Shown: positions 27,087 to 36,726 of the stretch, piece after piece
How positions within the stretch are numbered: position 1 is the first letter of the stretch
How the letters are laid out: each line of letters starts with the position of its first letter
Source: JACKAL01 sp964400355
GTDB taxonomy: Bacteria > Bdellovibrionota > Bdellovibrionia > Bdellovibrionales > JAGQZY01
NCBI GenBank assembly: GCA_964400355.1
Contig: CAYNTO010000013.1
Location: forward strand, 1-64,000
Length of the DNA: 64,000 nucleotides
Direction of reading: 5' to 3'
Position numbers and translations under genes: made by a program
Notes under the pieces: generated by a model
Seen by the model: the letters and a program-made list of their open reading frames with translations, nothing else
Database searches by the model: none
What the model was told of the DNA's origin: nothing

Positions 27087-27132
27087 TTCTGGCGCCACTT
27101 TCCAGACACAGCCTTTTTTTAATGAATTTCCC

Positions 27133-27161
27133 TTGACCAAATAACCCCAGACTCTTTTAAT
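27133..27161 (+). promoter_or_regulatory. Candidate sigma-70 promoter of efp
   Basis: TTGACC (27133-27138), a 17-nt spacer and TTTAAT (27156-27161) lie 29 nt upstream of the efp start. Close to consensus in sequence and spacing. Confidence 0.6.
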
Positions 27162-27190
27162 GGCCTGAAATTCTTCGAAAAAGGTGAACT

Positions 27191-27754
27191 ATGTACAGCA
27201 CAGCTGATTTTAAAAAAGGTTTAAAAATATTAATCGATGGCCAGCCGTTTTCGGTTGTAGATTTCCAGCACGTCAAACCAGGTAAAGGGAATCAGTTCAC
27301 CCGCACCAAACTCAAAAACATGATCACTGGCACAAATCTGGAAAAGACCTACAAGTCTGGGGAAAAGTTCGAAGTTCCCGATGTGATGACACGCGATTGC
27401 ACCTATCTTTACAAAGACGATACTGGCTACACATTCATGGATAAAGAAAACTATGAACAGTACATTATGACTGCCGATGAAGCTGGCGATGCTGTTAATT
27501 ATCTCACCGAGAATCTTGAAGTGACCATTTTGTTTTTCAATTCCCGCGCCATCGGTGTGGATGTTCCAACTTCGGTCTATCTCCATGTGACACAAACCGA
27601 CCCGGGCCACAAAGGCAACACGGTCACCGGCGGATCAAAGCCGGCAACCTTGGAAACAGGTCTCACGGTGAACGTCCCGCTGCATGTTGTAGAAGGCGAT
27701 CGCCTAAAGATCGACTCGCGCACGGGAGAATACGTCGAACGCGCCAACAAATAA
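27191..27754 (+). CDS. efp: Elongation factor P
   Basis: Relieves ribosome stalling at polyproline stretches. 187 residues, normal length. Three beta-barrel domains: KOW-like N-domain with modification loop VKPGKGNQFTRTKL (Lys at the tip, the residue beta-lysylated in EpmA-type systems), middle domain YMDKENYEQYIM-like (here YTFMDKENYEQYI) and C-domain GNTVTGGSKPATLETG. The modifying enzyme is not in the window. AAGGTGA precedes the ATG. Confidence 0.97.
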   Translation: MYSTADFKKGLKILIDGQPFSVVDFQHVKPGKGNQFTRTKLKNMITGTNLEKTYKSGEKFEVPDVMTRDCTYLYKDDTGYTFMDKENYEQYIMTADEAGDAVNYLTENLEVTILFFNSRAIGVDVPTSVYLHVTQTDPGHKGNTVTGGSKPATLETGLTVNVPLHVVEGDRLKIDSRTGEYVERANK

Positions 27755-28056
27755 GGTCGGACATCGGCAAAGTCTCGCATCCTTCGTTGCTTGGTCGGGC
27801 TGCTTGTGCGGCGTACTTGCGTACGCCTCCGCGCAACCCTCGGTCGCGCCTCGGCTTCGAGCCTTTTCCGAGTGTCCTCAAATCTGAGTGATAACATCAA
27901 CTCGACTATCGTCTGCGTCGCGCCTACGCGGAACATTCTTCCTTCTCCGGAGGTCTGTCTTAGGTAAGGCTTTTTGATTTTCTGCTCCACACGCTCACGT
28001 GTTGGCCTGATACTATCTATATATATACATCACATTGGACTTAGATCTAGGACATC
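27755..28056. other. 302-bp intergenic region with GC-rich dyad element
   Basis: No convincing gene. It starts right at the efp stop with a GC-rich stretch containing a clear hairpin (27805-27837) and ends in an AT-rich segment (28010-28030, repeated TA steps) likely to hold the promoter of the next gene. Reading frames crossing it have low-complexity arginine-rich translations typical of non-coding GC-rich DNA. Confidence 0.55.
27805..27837. repeat. REP-like palindromic element downstream of efp
   Basis: GGCGTAC (27810-27816) and GTACGCC (27821-27827) pair across a 4-nt loop; outer TTGTGC and GCGCAA extend the stem with one wobble. It lies within a CG-rich context (about 27770-27860) that looks like a dispersed intergenic repeat of the kind built around a GTAC dyad. 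Only one copy is in the window, so the repeat status is inferred. Confidence 0.4.
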
Positions 28057-29061
28057 ATGGTATCGGCGAATCTCATCATCATCCAACTTCTCCATGCGCA
28101 AACCAACCAAGCGGATTTTTTACGGCTGTGTTGGGAAAAACTCACTAAAAATCAAAAACGAGAAATTTTCCACTTTTTGTATCTTTCCAATCAGCACAAA
28201 ACATTCTTGAGTGCACTGCGCATGGAAATCAATGTTGAAGATCCAGTAATACCATGGACTCACTTGTTCGCAGTTCTCAACGCCGCCAACAAACTCAATC
28301 CGGATGTGGTGAAAACATTTGTCAACTCCAGCACCTCCGGTAGCGAGATCGGTCGTTTCCGCATCAATCAACCGGATCTGATTGAACTGTGGAACAAACG
28401 AAAGCAGGAAGCCTCGGCACGCTACGAATCGCGCAAACGCGATCTCATAAAAGAATTGGACTTTGCGCGACGACAAGGTTTTAAAGATCAACGCCAACGA
28501 ATTCTGGATGAACTGGAGAGTTTGTATCCTGGTGATGCGGAAGTGGAAGCAGCGTTTCAATCTGAGCGCGAACTTCATGCGCGAAGCACTATTCACAAAG
28601 TGTTTCAAAAAAAATTGGCGCAAAACGACTGGTTCCCCACATCTAACGACATTGATCCGGCTGTTGCAAAAGAGCTTCTGCAGTTTTCAAAAAAATATTT
28701 GAAAAAGCACCCATCACTCACAATCGATATTGCCATTTTGTTTTACCAAATGGACATGTATGAAGAAGCACTACTTATTCTCGATAGCAGCAAAGAGAAA
28801 ACATCCCATATCCTTTGGTACGCCCTTCAGATTTCAATCGATGGCAAGCAATACGCTCGAGCGCTATCCGTAATTGAACAATTACGCCATCGACAACTCA
28901 ATAACGACAACTCCTTTTCACTACTCTACCATCAAGCGCTCGCGCTCTTTGGGCTCGGCCAAAAATCTGAGGCCAAGCAGATCATCGCCAACATCGTAAA
29001 AATTCGACCAGATTATCGATCCGCAGACTCGTTGCTCATAGAGTGGGACAACGAAAAATGA
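28057..29061 (+). CDS. TPR-like protein upstream of tamB
   Basis: A 334-residue mostly helical protein without signal peptide. The C-terminal half shows TPR-like helix pairs (IAILFYQMDMYEEALLIL, LLYHQALALFGLGQKSEAKQ). The N-terminal half is charged with a coiled-coil stretch (KRKQEASARYESRKRDLIKEL). Stop overlaps the tamB ATG by 4 nt, so it is coupled to TamB and the Omp85 protein. I do not recognise the family; a cytoplasmic accessory role to the envelope operon is inference. Confidence 0.7.
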   Translation: MVSANLIIIQLLHAQTNQADFLRLCWEKLTKNQKREIFHFLYLSNQHKTFLSALRMEINVEDPVIPWTHLFAVLNAANKLNPDVVKTFVNSSTSGSEIGRFRINQPDLIELWNKRKQEASARYESRKRDLIKELDFARRQGFKDQRQRILDELESLYPGDAEVEAAFQSERELHARSTIHKVFQKKLAQNDWFPTSNDIDPAVAKELLQFSKKYLKKHPSLTIDIAILFYQMDMYEEALLILDSSKEKTSHILWYALQISIDGKQYARALSVIEQLRHRQLNNDNSFSLLYHQALALFGLGQKSEAKQIIANIVKIRPDYRSADSLLIEWDNEK

Positions 29062-32000
29062 AGAGACGCATTCTTGTTGCCGTCTTTTCGGTTCTTTTAC
29101 TGGGATTGTTGTTTGCTATGTCCATGTCGTGGAATATTGCGAAGATCGACAACATCGTCCACTCCGAGTTGAAAAACCTCGAAAAGCACGGAATACCGGT
29201 CGCAGCAACGGCCGGGAAGTCTTACTTTCGCATCTTACCTCTCGAACTCACTGTCGCCGATGTAAAAATCGATCCCCAAGGAGAATTGGCCTCGCAAGTG
29301 AAGCCTGTCGAAGTATCATCGATTACGGTAAGGCCTAGCATTTGGCACCTGGCGGTAGGTAAAATTCACATCTCAAAATTGATTGTTCGTCACGCCCAAG
29401 TCCATGTAACGATCAAAGAGCAAAAGAGCTCTGCGCCCCTGGATCTTGATATTTTTAAAATTCTCAAAACCATTCCAATTAGCAAGATCGAATTGGAAAA
29501 TATTTCTGTAATGGCCAATACCCGTGTTGAATCTCAATCGGTTGTTGCGGAGCTCAAAGGTATCGATTCGACAATAATCAACGAGAGAGATTTTTTAAAC
29601 CTGAGCCTGCGCGTTCACGAAGTCTCCGCCACACTTGATAAAATTATTGTTTTGCAAAAGGGATTTTTTGAGACCAAGTTTATTGTTACCAAGAACAATC
29701 TGGTGATCTCCGATTTCAAACTCAAAGAGCAATCCTCTTTTCTCGTGGCCGCGGGCACGTCTCAAATCAACTTAAAGAAAAAAACGTTCGGTAAAGGCAA
29801 TATAAACATTCGCGCCGAAACAAGTAGCGAGAAGATCCGCTTTATTTACAAGCTCATCACCAAAAAAGAAAAAACGCCGCTCGATAGTATCCATACGCTG
29901 TTTCGTGGTGATGTCCGTCTCGGACTCAATTCGAAACTCGAAAACACCGAGGCGCAGATCGAAGCTGCTCTGTTTAACTTCCAGTATGATAAATTCCGGG
30001 TCGGGAACCTGTTAGCCAAAGCGAGCTACAATGGTAGCGAAAAGAAAATTAATATTCAGGAAGCGCGCCTCACCAACAATGGCGTAACTGCTCACACCAA
30101 GAGCACTGTTTTTCGCATCGATACGCTGAGCTTCGATCCCGTGGACGTCAACATTAAGATGTTTCGCCTAAAGGATTACATGCTCTACGCTCTTAACAAT
30201 AAACTCACCTCAGATGTACATGCTTCTGGTGACTTTAATTGCGAAGGCGCTCTGGAAAACTTAAGAATCGTTTGCAAAGGGCAACTGGATGCAGACTCTA
30301 TTGCAGTTAACTCTGCAAGTAACCAACCCATTATTCATCTTCCCAGTGCGCACGGTAGCGGAGCACTCACTGTTACAGCCAAAGATGTTTCCTATACGGC
30401 CGAAATCGAAGCATTGAGCTCGATCGGCTCATCATCCGGGACAATCAGTTACGACAATGGATTCGATATTCAATTTGCATCTCCTAAACTCAATGCCACA
30501 GAAATTAAACACCTGAGCAAATTAGAGATTGGTGGTTCAGCAAAAGTGAAGGGAAGCACAAAAGGAAATAGCAAGACGGCAACGTTCGAGTTGACAATGG
30601 ATGCCGAAAATTTTGAACTCAACCGATTCAAACTCGGCAATCTTTCCAGCCAATTGCGTTACAAGAGCGGCTCTCTCTACTTCTCAAAAATTCAAGGAGC
30701 TCTCGTCAGCTCCCGCTATCTGGGCGATTTAGACATCAATCTCTCCTCGGACACGATGAGCGGCAAGTTGCAATTCCCGTTTATCGACTTATCGGTGGTA
30801 CAGGATTCGATTAAAAGTCACCTGGACATTCCAGTGCCACTCTCGGGCTCGGGTTCGGCAATTGTGAGCCTCAATAGCCCGCTCGATATCAAGAAGCTAG
30901 CTCTTCAAGCCAAAGCCCGCCTCTATAACTGCAAGGTGGCAGACCAGCATATCGACAACATCGATTTGGATGTGATTTCCGAAAATGGCAAACTGCAACT
31001 GCGCTCCGCCACTCTCGAAGAAAAGAGCACAAGTCTTCGCGTAGGTGGCGACATCAACATACGATCAGAGGAATTTGATCTCAATTTTTCCAGTAAGAGG
31101 GCCCACACCGAAGACATCGTTTACACCTCATCTGTGCTCAAAAAAATCAAAGGGACGGTAAAAGTTGAAGGGACAATTACTAAAACATTTAAGGCTCCGG
31201 CCATTGCCATGGATTTTACATCCGACGAATTCTTCTATGCCAAGCAATCTCTTGCTCCGTTATCAGGCAAGCTCTTTTTCTCCCGGGACAACATTTCGGC
31301 CGCCGTTAAAGGTGGAGAAAAGTTTCAGGTGTTGTTTGTCAATCACAGTAACTCGCCGACCTACCAGCTCGAAGGTTTCACCAATGCCTTTGATCTCTCA
31401 CCGATAATTGCCACCACATTGGACTCCGATGCAGTCGATAGCTTTTACCTAACCAGCTCTACGAAGTTCAATTTGAAAATTCCTAAAACCAATGTGGAAA
31501 CAGCCAGTGGATATGCGCAGATCTCTGAACTCAACATATCCTCCAATAAAAACAACGTAGCCATTGAAACCCCGGTTTCCTTGTTTTTAACAAACGGCAA
31601 ACTCAACTTCTCTACTTTTGCCCTTAAGGGAAGCGGCGGCCAACTCACCTTTTCTTCGACGCCAAATAGCACGGTTCCCGTGGACATTCGCGTCTCCGGG
31701 GTGTTTAGCCTTTCGTTGCTCCATATTTTCGCACCATTTTTAGAAACCATTGAAGGTCAAACCACAATCAACCTCAAACTCAAATATGGTCGTGGCACCA
31801 CAGAGATGGTCGGTTCCGCTTATGTCGATGACGGCTATATAAAGCTCGAACAAATCCAACACGCTGTAGAAAACATGAAAGCCGATGTGCTATTCAATCA
31901 AGATCGCATTGTCCTTAACGCAATCAACGCAAAGTTTGCATCCGGAACCTTAGTCGGCGATGGCGCACTCGCTTTTAAAGGCCCTAAGAATATTCCGTTA

Positions 32001-33059
32001 AACTTGAACTTCTTTCTCGACAACGTCAACTTGAACATGCCCGCTCAAGTAAACACACAAGGAAACGCCTCTTTAAAGCTATCGGGCAGTTGGCTTCCAT
32101 TTACACTTTCTGGTGAGTACCAGGTGTTCGATGGTGAGGTCACAAAAGAGCTGGGCGGCGGATCCGAATCATCTCTCGATAGTCCTTACCATATTTTCTT
32201 ACCGCAGACGCTACGGCAAAAAACCGCATCCCCACTGGCATTGGATTTGAACGTTGTTTTAAAAAATCCATTAAAAATTAAGAACAGTTTGATCGATGGA
32301 AAACTGGATGGTGCGCTTCACGTGGCAGGCTTTCCGGAAACGCCCTCATTAAAAGGGAAAATAGCTCTGAGCCGCAACTCGCTTCTCAACTTTAAAGACG
32401 TGCAGTTTCGTGTTCGGGACTCGAGTATAGTATTTAACGGCGATGCACCTCCAAACCCTGACATCTACGTGACCGCCAACACCGACTACAAGGGGTACTA
32501 CATCGATATGCAGGTTTATGGCGCCGCTAGCAAACCCAAATTCAAACTCACCAGCCAGCCCAACCTGTCGGAGCAAGAGATAATTTCGTTACTGACTCTC
32601 GGCTACACCAATGATGTCAATTTACAGGCACAATCAGCGACACAGTCACCGACGCAAAACAACTTTGCCAGTTTTGCGAATTTTAATAACAGCTCTACGC
32701 AATCAAACATCGAAGTCGGGACTGGACTCTTCTCGCAGAATCCTCTTGGAAAAGAATTCAAGGACCGCTTTGGTTTTGATGTGCAATTTTCTTCGAGTTT
32801 CGACACCGCAAACAGTGTCGCCACCCCAAAAGTATCCGTCGGTAAAAAACTCTCCGACAAAATGACAATCACAGGGAGCGCGCTCACTGGCAAAGATCGT
32901 CGTTACGATGCAAAACTCCGTTACGAACTCAATCGCGATCTGTACGGCACGGCGAGTATTACGACCCGGACACAAGACGACGCTGCCATTCAAAACTTAG
33001 GAAACCAGAGGCCCGAGGTGATCGGCGTGGATCTGGAATACCGAAAGGAATTTAAGTGA
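29058..33059 (+). CDS. tamB: TamB-like translocation/assembly module protein (AsmA/DUF490 family)
   Basis: A 1333-residue protein anchored by an N-terminal helix (ILVAVFSVLLLGLLFAMSM) and otherwise built of beta strands, as in bridge-like lipid transfer proteins that span the periplasm between the two membranes. The C-terminal DUF490 region is visible at about 1000-1180 (ALAFKGPKNIPLNLNFFLD, IALSRNSLLNFKDVQFRVRDSSIVF) with LSEQEIISLLTLGY and a final beta domain. Length matches TamB (1259 in E. coli). The stop overlaps the downstream Omp85 gene's GTG by 3 nt, the classic tamA/tamB partnership with order reversed. Confidence 0.88.
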   Translation: MKRRILVAVFSVLLLGLLFAMSMSWNIAKIDNIVHSELKNLEKHGIPVAATAGKSYFRILPLELTVADVKIDPQGELASQVKPVEVSSITVRPSIWHLAVGKIHISKLIVRHAQVHVTIKEQKSSAPLDLDIFKILKTIPISKIELENISVMANTRVESQSVVAELKGIDSTIINERDFLNLSLRVHEVSATLDKIIVLQKGFFETKFIVTKNNLVISDFKLKEQSSFLVAAGTSQINLKKKTFGKGNINIRAETSSEKIRFIYKLITKKEKTPLDSIHTLFRGDVRLGLNSKLENTEAQIEAALFNFQYDKFRVGNLLAKASYNGSEKKINIQEARLTNNGVTAHTKSTVFRIDTLSFDPVDVNIKMFRLKDYMLYALNNKLTSDVHASGDFNCEGALENLRIVCKGQLDADSIAVNSASNQPIIHLPSAHGSGALTVTAKDVSYTAEIEALSSIGSSSGTISYDNGFDIQFASPKLNATEIKHLSKLEIGGSAKVKGSTKGNSKTATFELTMDAENFELNRFKLGNLSSQLRYKSGSLYFSKIQGALVSSRYLGDLDINLSSDTMSGKLQFPFIDLSVVQDSIKSHLDIPVPLSGSGSAIVSLNSPLDIKKLALQAKARLYNCKVADQHIDNIDLDVISENGKLQLRSATLEEKSTSLRVGGDINIRSEEFDLNFSSKRAHTEDIVYTSSVLKKIKGTVKVEGTITKTFKAPAIAMDFTSDEFFYAKQSLAPLSGKLFFSRDNISAAVKGGEKFQVLFVNHSNSPTYQLEGFTNAFDLSPIIATTLDSDAVDSFYLTSSTKFNLKIPKTNVETASGYAQISELNISSNKNNVAIETPVSLFLTNGKLNFSTFALKGSGGQLTFSSTPNSTVPVDIRVSGVFSLSLLHIFAPFLETIEGQTTINLKLKYGRGTTEMVGSAYVDDGYIKLEQIQHAVENMKADVLFNQDRIVLNAINAKFASGTLVGDGALAFKGPKNIPLNLNFFLDNVNLNMPAQVNTQGNASLKLSGSWLPFTLSGEYQVFDGEVTKELGGGSESSLDSPYHIFLPQTLRQKTASPLALDLNVVLKNPLKIKNSLIDGKLDGALHVAGFPETPSLKGKIALSRNSLLNFKDVQFRVRDSSIVFNGDAPPNPDIYVTANTDYKGYYIDMQVYGAASKPKFKLTSQPNLSEQEIISLLTLGYTNDVNLQAQSATQSPTQNNFASFANFNNSSTQSNIEVGTGLFSQNPLGKEFKDRFGFDVQFSSSFDTANSVATPKVSVGKKLSDKMTITGSALTGKDRRYDAKLRYELNRDLYGTASITTRTQDDAAIQNLGNQRPEVIGVDLEYRKEFK

Positions 33060-35866
33060 TATTTGCTTCACTTATTATGTTCCTTTTAAATGCGCCGTCG
33101 TCTTGGGCTCAAGACCGCTACGCCGTTCACCCATCGAGCAGCGCTGTGGTAAAAAAAATTCTGGGTTCGTCCGCGGGCTCACTGAGCCAAGCGCAAGTGC
33201 ATGAAGTGCTCAAGGGCCTGAGCGCCACCGACAAGATCCAGTCCGCCCGGGTGGAACTCAGCGGGGGAAAAATTCTTTTTGTAGTCGAAGAGCTTAAAAA
33301 ACAGCAAAAATTGATTATTAGCGGTAACCAGGCTCTCACCGAATCGGAAATTGTCGCGGTCATAGGCGCTGACAAAACGCCACAACTCACCTTGGATCTT
33401 GTGCAAAGCGCGCTACCCAGGCTGAAAGAACGTTACCAGGCGATTGGTTTACGCAATGTAGATATCCAATTGCGCGAAAACTCCGATAGCGAAGTCACCG
33501 AGTACTACATCGATGTGAACGAGGGACGATCCGCAACGCTTGAAGATGTAGTGGTCCTGTCCCAAGATCAGTCTTTAAATGCCAATATCCGTTATGCACT
33601 GTCTGGATATCGTGGGCGGCCCATTGATAAAACTGTAATGAAGGAAATCGAAAAAACAATTTCGGATCTCCTCATCTCAGACCGCATGTTGGGGGCAAAA
33701 ATTTCGAAAATCGCACCCATCTACAATCAAGATCGCAGTTCCGCAAAAATCACGGTGACCATAGAAGCCGCCCTCTCTTACGAATTTATATTCGATGGAA
33801 ACACATACTTTTCGGCAGGCAACATAATCAGCCATTTCGATTTAGAAAAAAACTATCTGAATTACATAAAAAACTCCAATCTTTTGATAAAAGACGTCGA
33901 AAGCATGTACCGCGACCACGGATTTGCCAATGCGAAAGTAGAAACAGAGAGTATCGTTTACGAGAAACAAAAAAAGACGGTGATTTTATTCCGCATCCAA
34001 GAGGGAAAACAGCTTAAAATTAGAAATATTGTTGTCAGTGGAAAAATCACGCGTGCTCCCTCTCACTATGAACAAATGATCTACAATAATCTCGGGGAGA
34101 TGAATAATTCGTCACTTTTCGTTAAACACAATATGGATCGCGCCATCGAGAAAGTTGCAGTTACTCTCAAGGACGAGGGTTATCTCAAAGCCGAGGCCAT
34201 GCCCATTAACTATAAAATTAACGATGATGCAACAGTCGACATTCTAGTTCAGATCAACGAAAATATGCTCACGCAAATCCGCAACATTCAGTTTGTAGGA
34301 ATAAAACAGTTCACCTCCAACCAACTCCACGACGTGATCGATCTCAAACCCAACTCCACACTGAACCTGGTTAAAGTTTACGAGAGCTTTTCCAAGCTCC
34401 GCACTTTCTATCAGAAGAACGGATTCCTTGAATTCAAGATCACCACCTCACCAGAAAGCCTGATTCGCTATTTAGACAACTTTGAGTTTGCTGACCTCAA
34501 ATACGAAATCGTTGAAGGCCCGCAAATTGTGATCAAAGATATACAAGTGCGCGGTAATACCTTTACAAAAGGTAAGGTTATCTTACGCGAGATCGATCTA
34601 AAACCCGGTATGGTACTCACCTCGGATGTTATCAACGATTCGATAATTTTTTTAGAGCGCACACAGCTCTTTGCACGTGCGCAGATTCAAACCAGCGATG
34701 CAGATACCGATGTTAGCGAACGAACGATTTTTGTGGATATCGTTGAAAAGAATCCTGGTTTGTTTTCGAGCGGTATCGGGATCTCGAACGATCGCGACAT
34801 CACCTTGCGCGGGAACGTGGGCGTGAGCTACAACAATATCCGCGGAAGTGGCCGTGGAGCCAGCGCGCGTGGAGATCTGCGCTACTCGCTGAATAATGAT
34901 GTGCAGTATCCAGAGAACCGCGTTGTGCTTGGCTACTACGAACCTTTTCTATTTTTTAACAGGTTACGAGCGCGTATTAACTTGGTTCGCGAACAACTGA
35001 TTATTTTCGCCGATCCTGATTCTTCAGATCTCACCGTGCAAACCAATAACGAATTCAGCTGGTACTTGGAAAAGCAATGGACCCGGCGTCTCAAGCTGCT
35101 ATGGAATACCTATAGCTTGTCGAGCATCCGAACCTTCAATAAGAGCGACGGCGCCACGCGCGAGAGCATCGAGGTGGCAACCATAGGACCCGGCTTCGAA
35201 TGGGATCGCCGCGATGATACATTTGTGCCAGCTGATGGAACGTTCACCACCGCGCTAGCGGAATACTCCAACCCAGCCATGGGAAGCTCGGATGATGCCA
35301 CTCGATATATCGACTTTGTTCGCTTAACCGCAGGCCATACGATCTACACACCTCTAACCGAGAACAAGCGTTGGGTGTTTGTGAACGATTTTCGCTGGGG
35401 ATTCCTAGACAACCTTAGTAATAAGGCCAATTCCGGAGTTCCCTTTAACAAATTGTTCTACATCGGTGGACGCTCTACTCTTCGTGGTTTTGATCTGCGC
35501 CGTGACGAGCGTGTGCCTTCTCTCACTGAAATTTGCGCCAAGACCGGCACTGCCTGTGAAGGTATCGATGACTTCTTTGTAAAAACGTCTTCCAACTACT
35601 ATTTGGTGAAAACAGAACTACGCTTTCCTCTCCGCAAAGAATTGGGTGGATTGTTGTTTTATGATGGCGGCGCCGTATTTATTAAAGGAATCGACATCAA
35701 AGATCGCTATCGCGATACTGCTGGCTTTGGGATTCGCTATGTAACTCCTATTGGAGCGCTTTCTGCGGAGCTCGGCTTTAAATTAGACCGTAAAACCGCA
35801 ACTCCGGGAGTCTATTCCACTGACGAACGCCCGTTCGTCTTCCATATTTCAATTGGTTCGTATTAA
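33056..35866 (+). CDS. Omp85-family outer membrane assembly protein (TamA/BamA-like)
   Basis: A 936-residue outer-membrane protein with signal peptide (FASLIMFLLNAPSSWA-QD). GTG start at 33056 overlaps tamB's stop and has AAGGA 6 nt upstream. Residues about 75-570 hold a long array of POTRA-like repeats (VRGNTFTKGKVILREIDLKPGM is the clearest and sits last), followed by a 16-strand barrel with the L6 signature GGRSTLRGFDLR. It is longer than TamA (577 residues) and BamA (about 800), so it has extra POTRA-like domains. Ends in Tyr rather than the usual Phe. Pairing with TamB suggests the TamA role. Confidence 0.88.
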   Translation: MIFASLIMFLLNAPSSWAQDRYAVHPSSSAVVKKILGSSAGSLSQAQVHEVLKGLSATDKIQSARVELSGGKILFVVEELKKQQKLIISGNQALTESEIVAVIGADKTPQLTLDLVQSALPRLKERYQAIGLRNVDIQLRENSDSEVTEYYIDVNEGRSATLEDVVVLSQDQSLNANIRYALSGYRGRPIDKTVMKEIEKTISDLLISDRMLGAKISKIAPIYNQDRSSAKITVTIEAALSYEFIFDGNTYFSAGNIISHFDLEKNYLNYIKNSNLLIKDVESMYRDHGFANAKVETESIVYEKQKKTVILFRIQEGKQLKIRNIVVSGKITRAPSHYEQMIYNNLGEMNNSSLFVKHNMDRAIEKVAVTLKDEGYLKAEAMPINYKINDDATVDILVQINENMLTQIRNIQFVGIKQFTSNQLHDVIDLKPNSTLNLVKVYESFSKLRTFYQKNGFLEFKITTSPESLIRYLDNFEFADLKYEIVEGPQIVIKDIQVRGNTFTKGKVILREIDLKPGMVLTSDVINDSIIFLERTQLFARAQIQTSDADTDVSERTIFVDIVEKNPGLFSSGIGISNDRDITLRGNVGVSYNNIRGSGRGASARGDLRYSLNNDVQYPENRVVLGYYEPFLFFNRLRARINLVREQLIIFADPDSSDLTVQTNNEFSWYLEKQWTRRLKLLWNTYSLSSIRTFNKSDGATRESIEVATIGPGFEWDRRDDTFVPADGTFTTALAEYSNPAMGSSDDATRYIDFVRLTAGHTIYTPLTENKRWVFVNDFRWGFLDNLSNKANSGVPFNKLFYIGGRSTLRGFDLRRDERVPSLTEICAKTGTACEGIDDFFVKTSSNYYLVKTELRFPLRKELGGLLFYDGGAVFIKGIDIKDRYRDTAGFGIRYVTPIGALSAELGFKLDRKTATPGVYSTDERPFVFHISIGSY

Positions 35867-35875
35867 AAAGATCAG

Positions 35876-36718
35876 TTAGAACATATTTGGGTCAAATTTA
35901 AGTCCCATCCTAGTGCAAATGACCCGCACGATTTCCGTGGCCGTTTCTTCCAAGGCCCGCTCAGTGACATTGAACACAGGCCAACGTTTATTTTGCCCGA
36001 AGATCTCTTTGGCGTAATCGATCTCATCATAAATTTTATCTAGCCTTGCATAATCACCACCAGGATCCTGGCCAAATTTCTCGAGGCGGTTGCGGCGAAT
36101 GCGCTGCAAGGAATCCGGTTCGATGATAAGACCAACTATTTTACGCTGGTCCACCTTGAATAACTCCTCTGGCAAAGGCACGCCAATGACCATGGGAATA
36201 TTCACAACTTTCCAGCCCTTGTGACTTAGAAACAAACTCAAAGGCGTTTTGCTCGTGCGGCTTATGCCCACCAATATGATATCCGCTTTGTCTATATCGT
36301 TGAGCAGTTTGCCGTCGTCATGGCGAACCGTAAACTCGATCGCTTCCACACGGCGGTAGTACTTTTCGTCCACGGCATGCAATAGACCCATTTGTTTTTC
36401 TGCCGGATTGTCGACGTGAAAAAAATCATCCAACTCGGTGAGTAGCGGACCCAATAGGTCCACCTGCTTTAAACCAAGACCGGTGGCCTTGTCGCGAACG
36501 ACTTGGCGCAGCTGGGGAGTAACGAATGTATGAATGATAAAGGCTTTCTTCTCGTAGGCGTCTTCGATTGTGGATTCTAGCTGCTGCACGGTTCTCAGAT
36601 TCTTACCGCGCACGATATTGAAGTCATGGCCAGTATAGTGAACTAAGGCCGCTTTGGTCATGGTCATGGCCGTTTCGCCCGTCCCATCTGAGAGCACATA
36701 GATAAAAATCTTTTCCAT
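35876..36718 (-). CDS. ppsR: PEP synthase regulatory protein (bifunctional kinase/pyrophosphorylase)
   Basis: DUF299 protein that inactivates PEP synthase by ADP-dependent phosphorylation and reactivates it by Pi-dependent phosphorolysis, or acts on pyruvate phosphate dikinase. 280 residues: IYVLSDGTGETAMTMTKAAL at the start, P-loop GISRTSKTPLSLFLSHKG, and GLIIEPDSLQRIRRNR. ATG 36718 is chosen for AAGGA 5 nt upstream; the frame continues upstream but overlaps the preceding gene. The target enzyme is not in the window. Confidence 0.93.
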   Translation of the reverse strand: MEKIFIYVLSDGTGETAMTMTKAALVHYTGHDFNIVRGKNLRTVQQLESTIEDAYEKKAFIIHTFVTPQLRQVVRDKATGLGLKQVDLLGPLLTELDDFFHVDNPAEKQMGLLHAVDEKYYRRVEAIEFTVRHDDGKLLNDIDKADIILVGISRTSKTPLSLFLSHKGWKVVNIPMVIGVPLPEELFKVDQRKIVGLIIEPDSLQRIRRNRLEKFGQDPGGDYARLDKIYDEIDYAKEIFGQNKRWPVFNVTERALEETATEIVRVICTRMGLKFDPNMF

Positions 36719-36726
36719 GGTCGTCC

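Noticed and set aside
27577..27990. 137-residue minus-strand frame over the efp end and the following intergenic region
   Set aside because: Arginine-rich translation typical of GC-rich non-coding DNA, overlapping efp; no ribosome-binding site.
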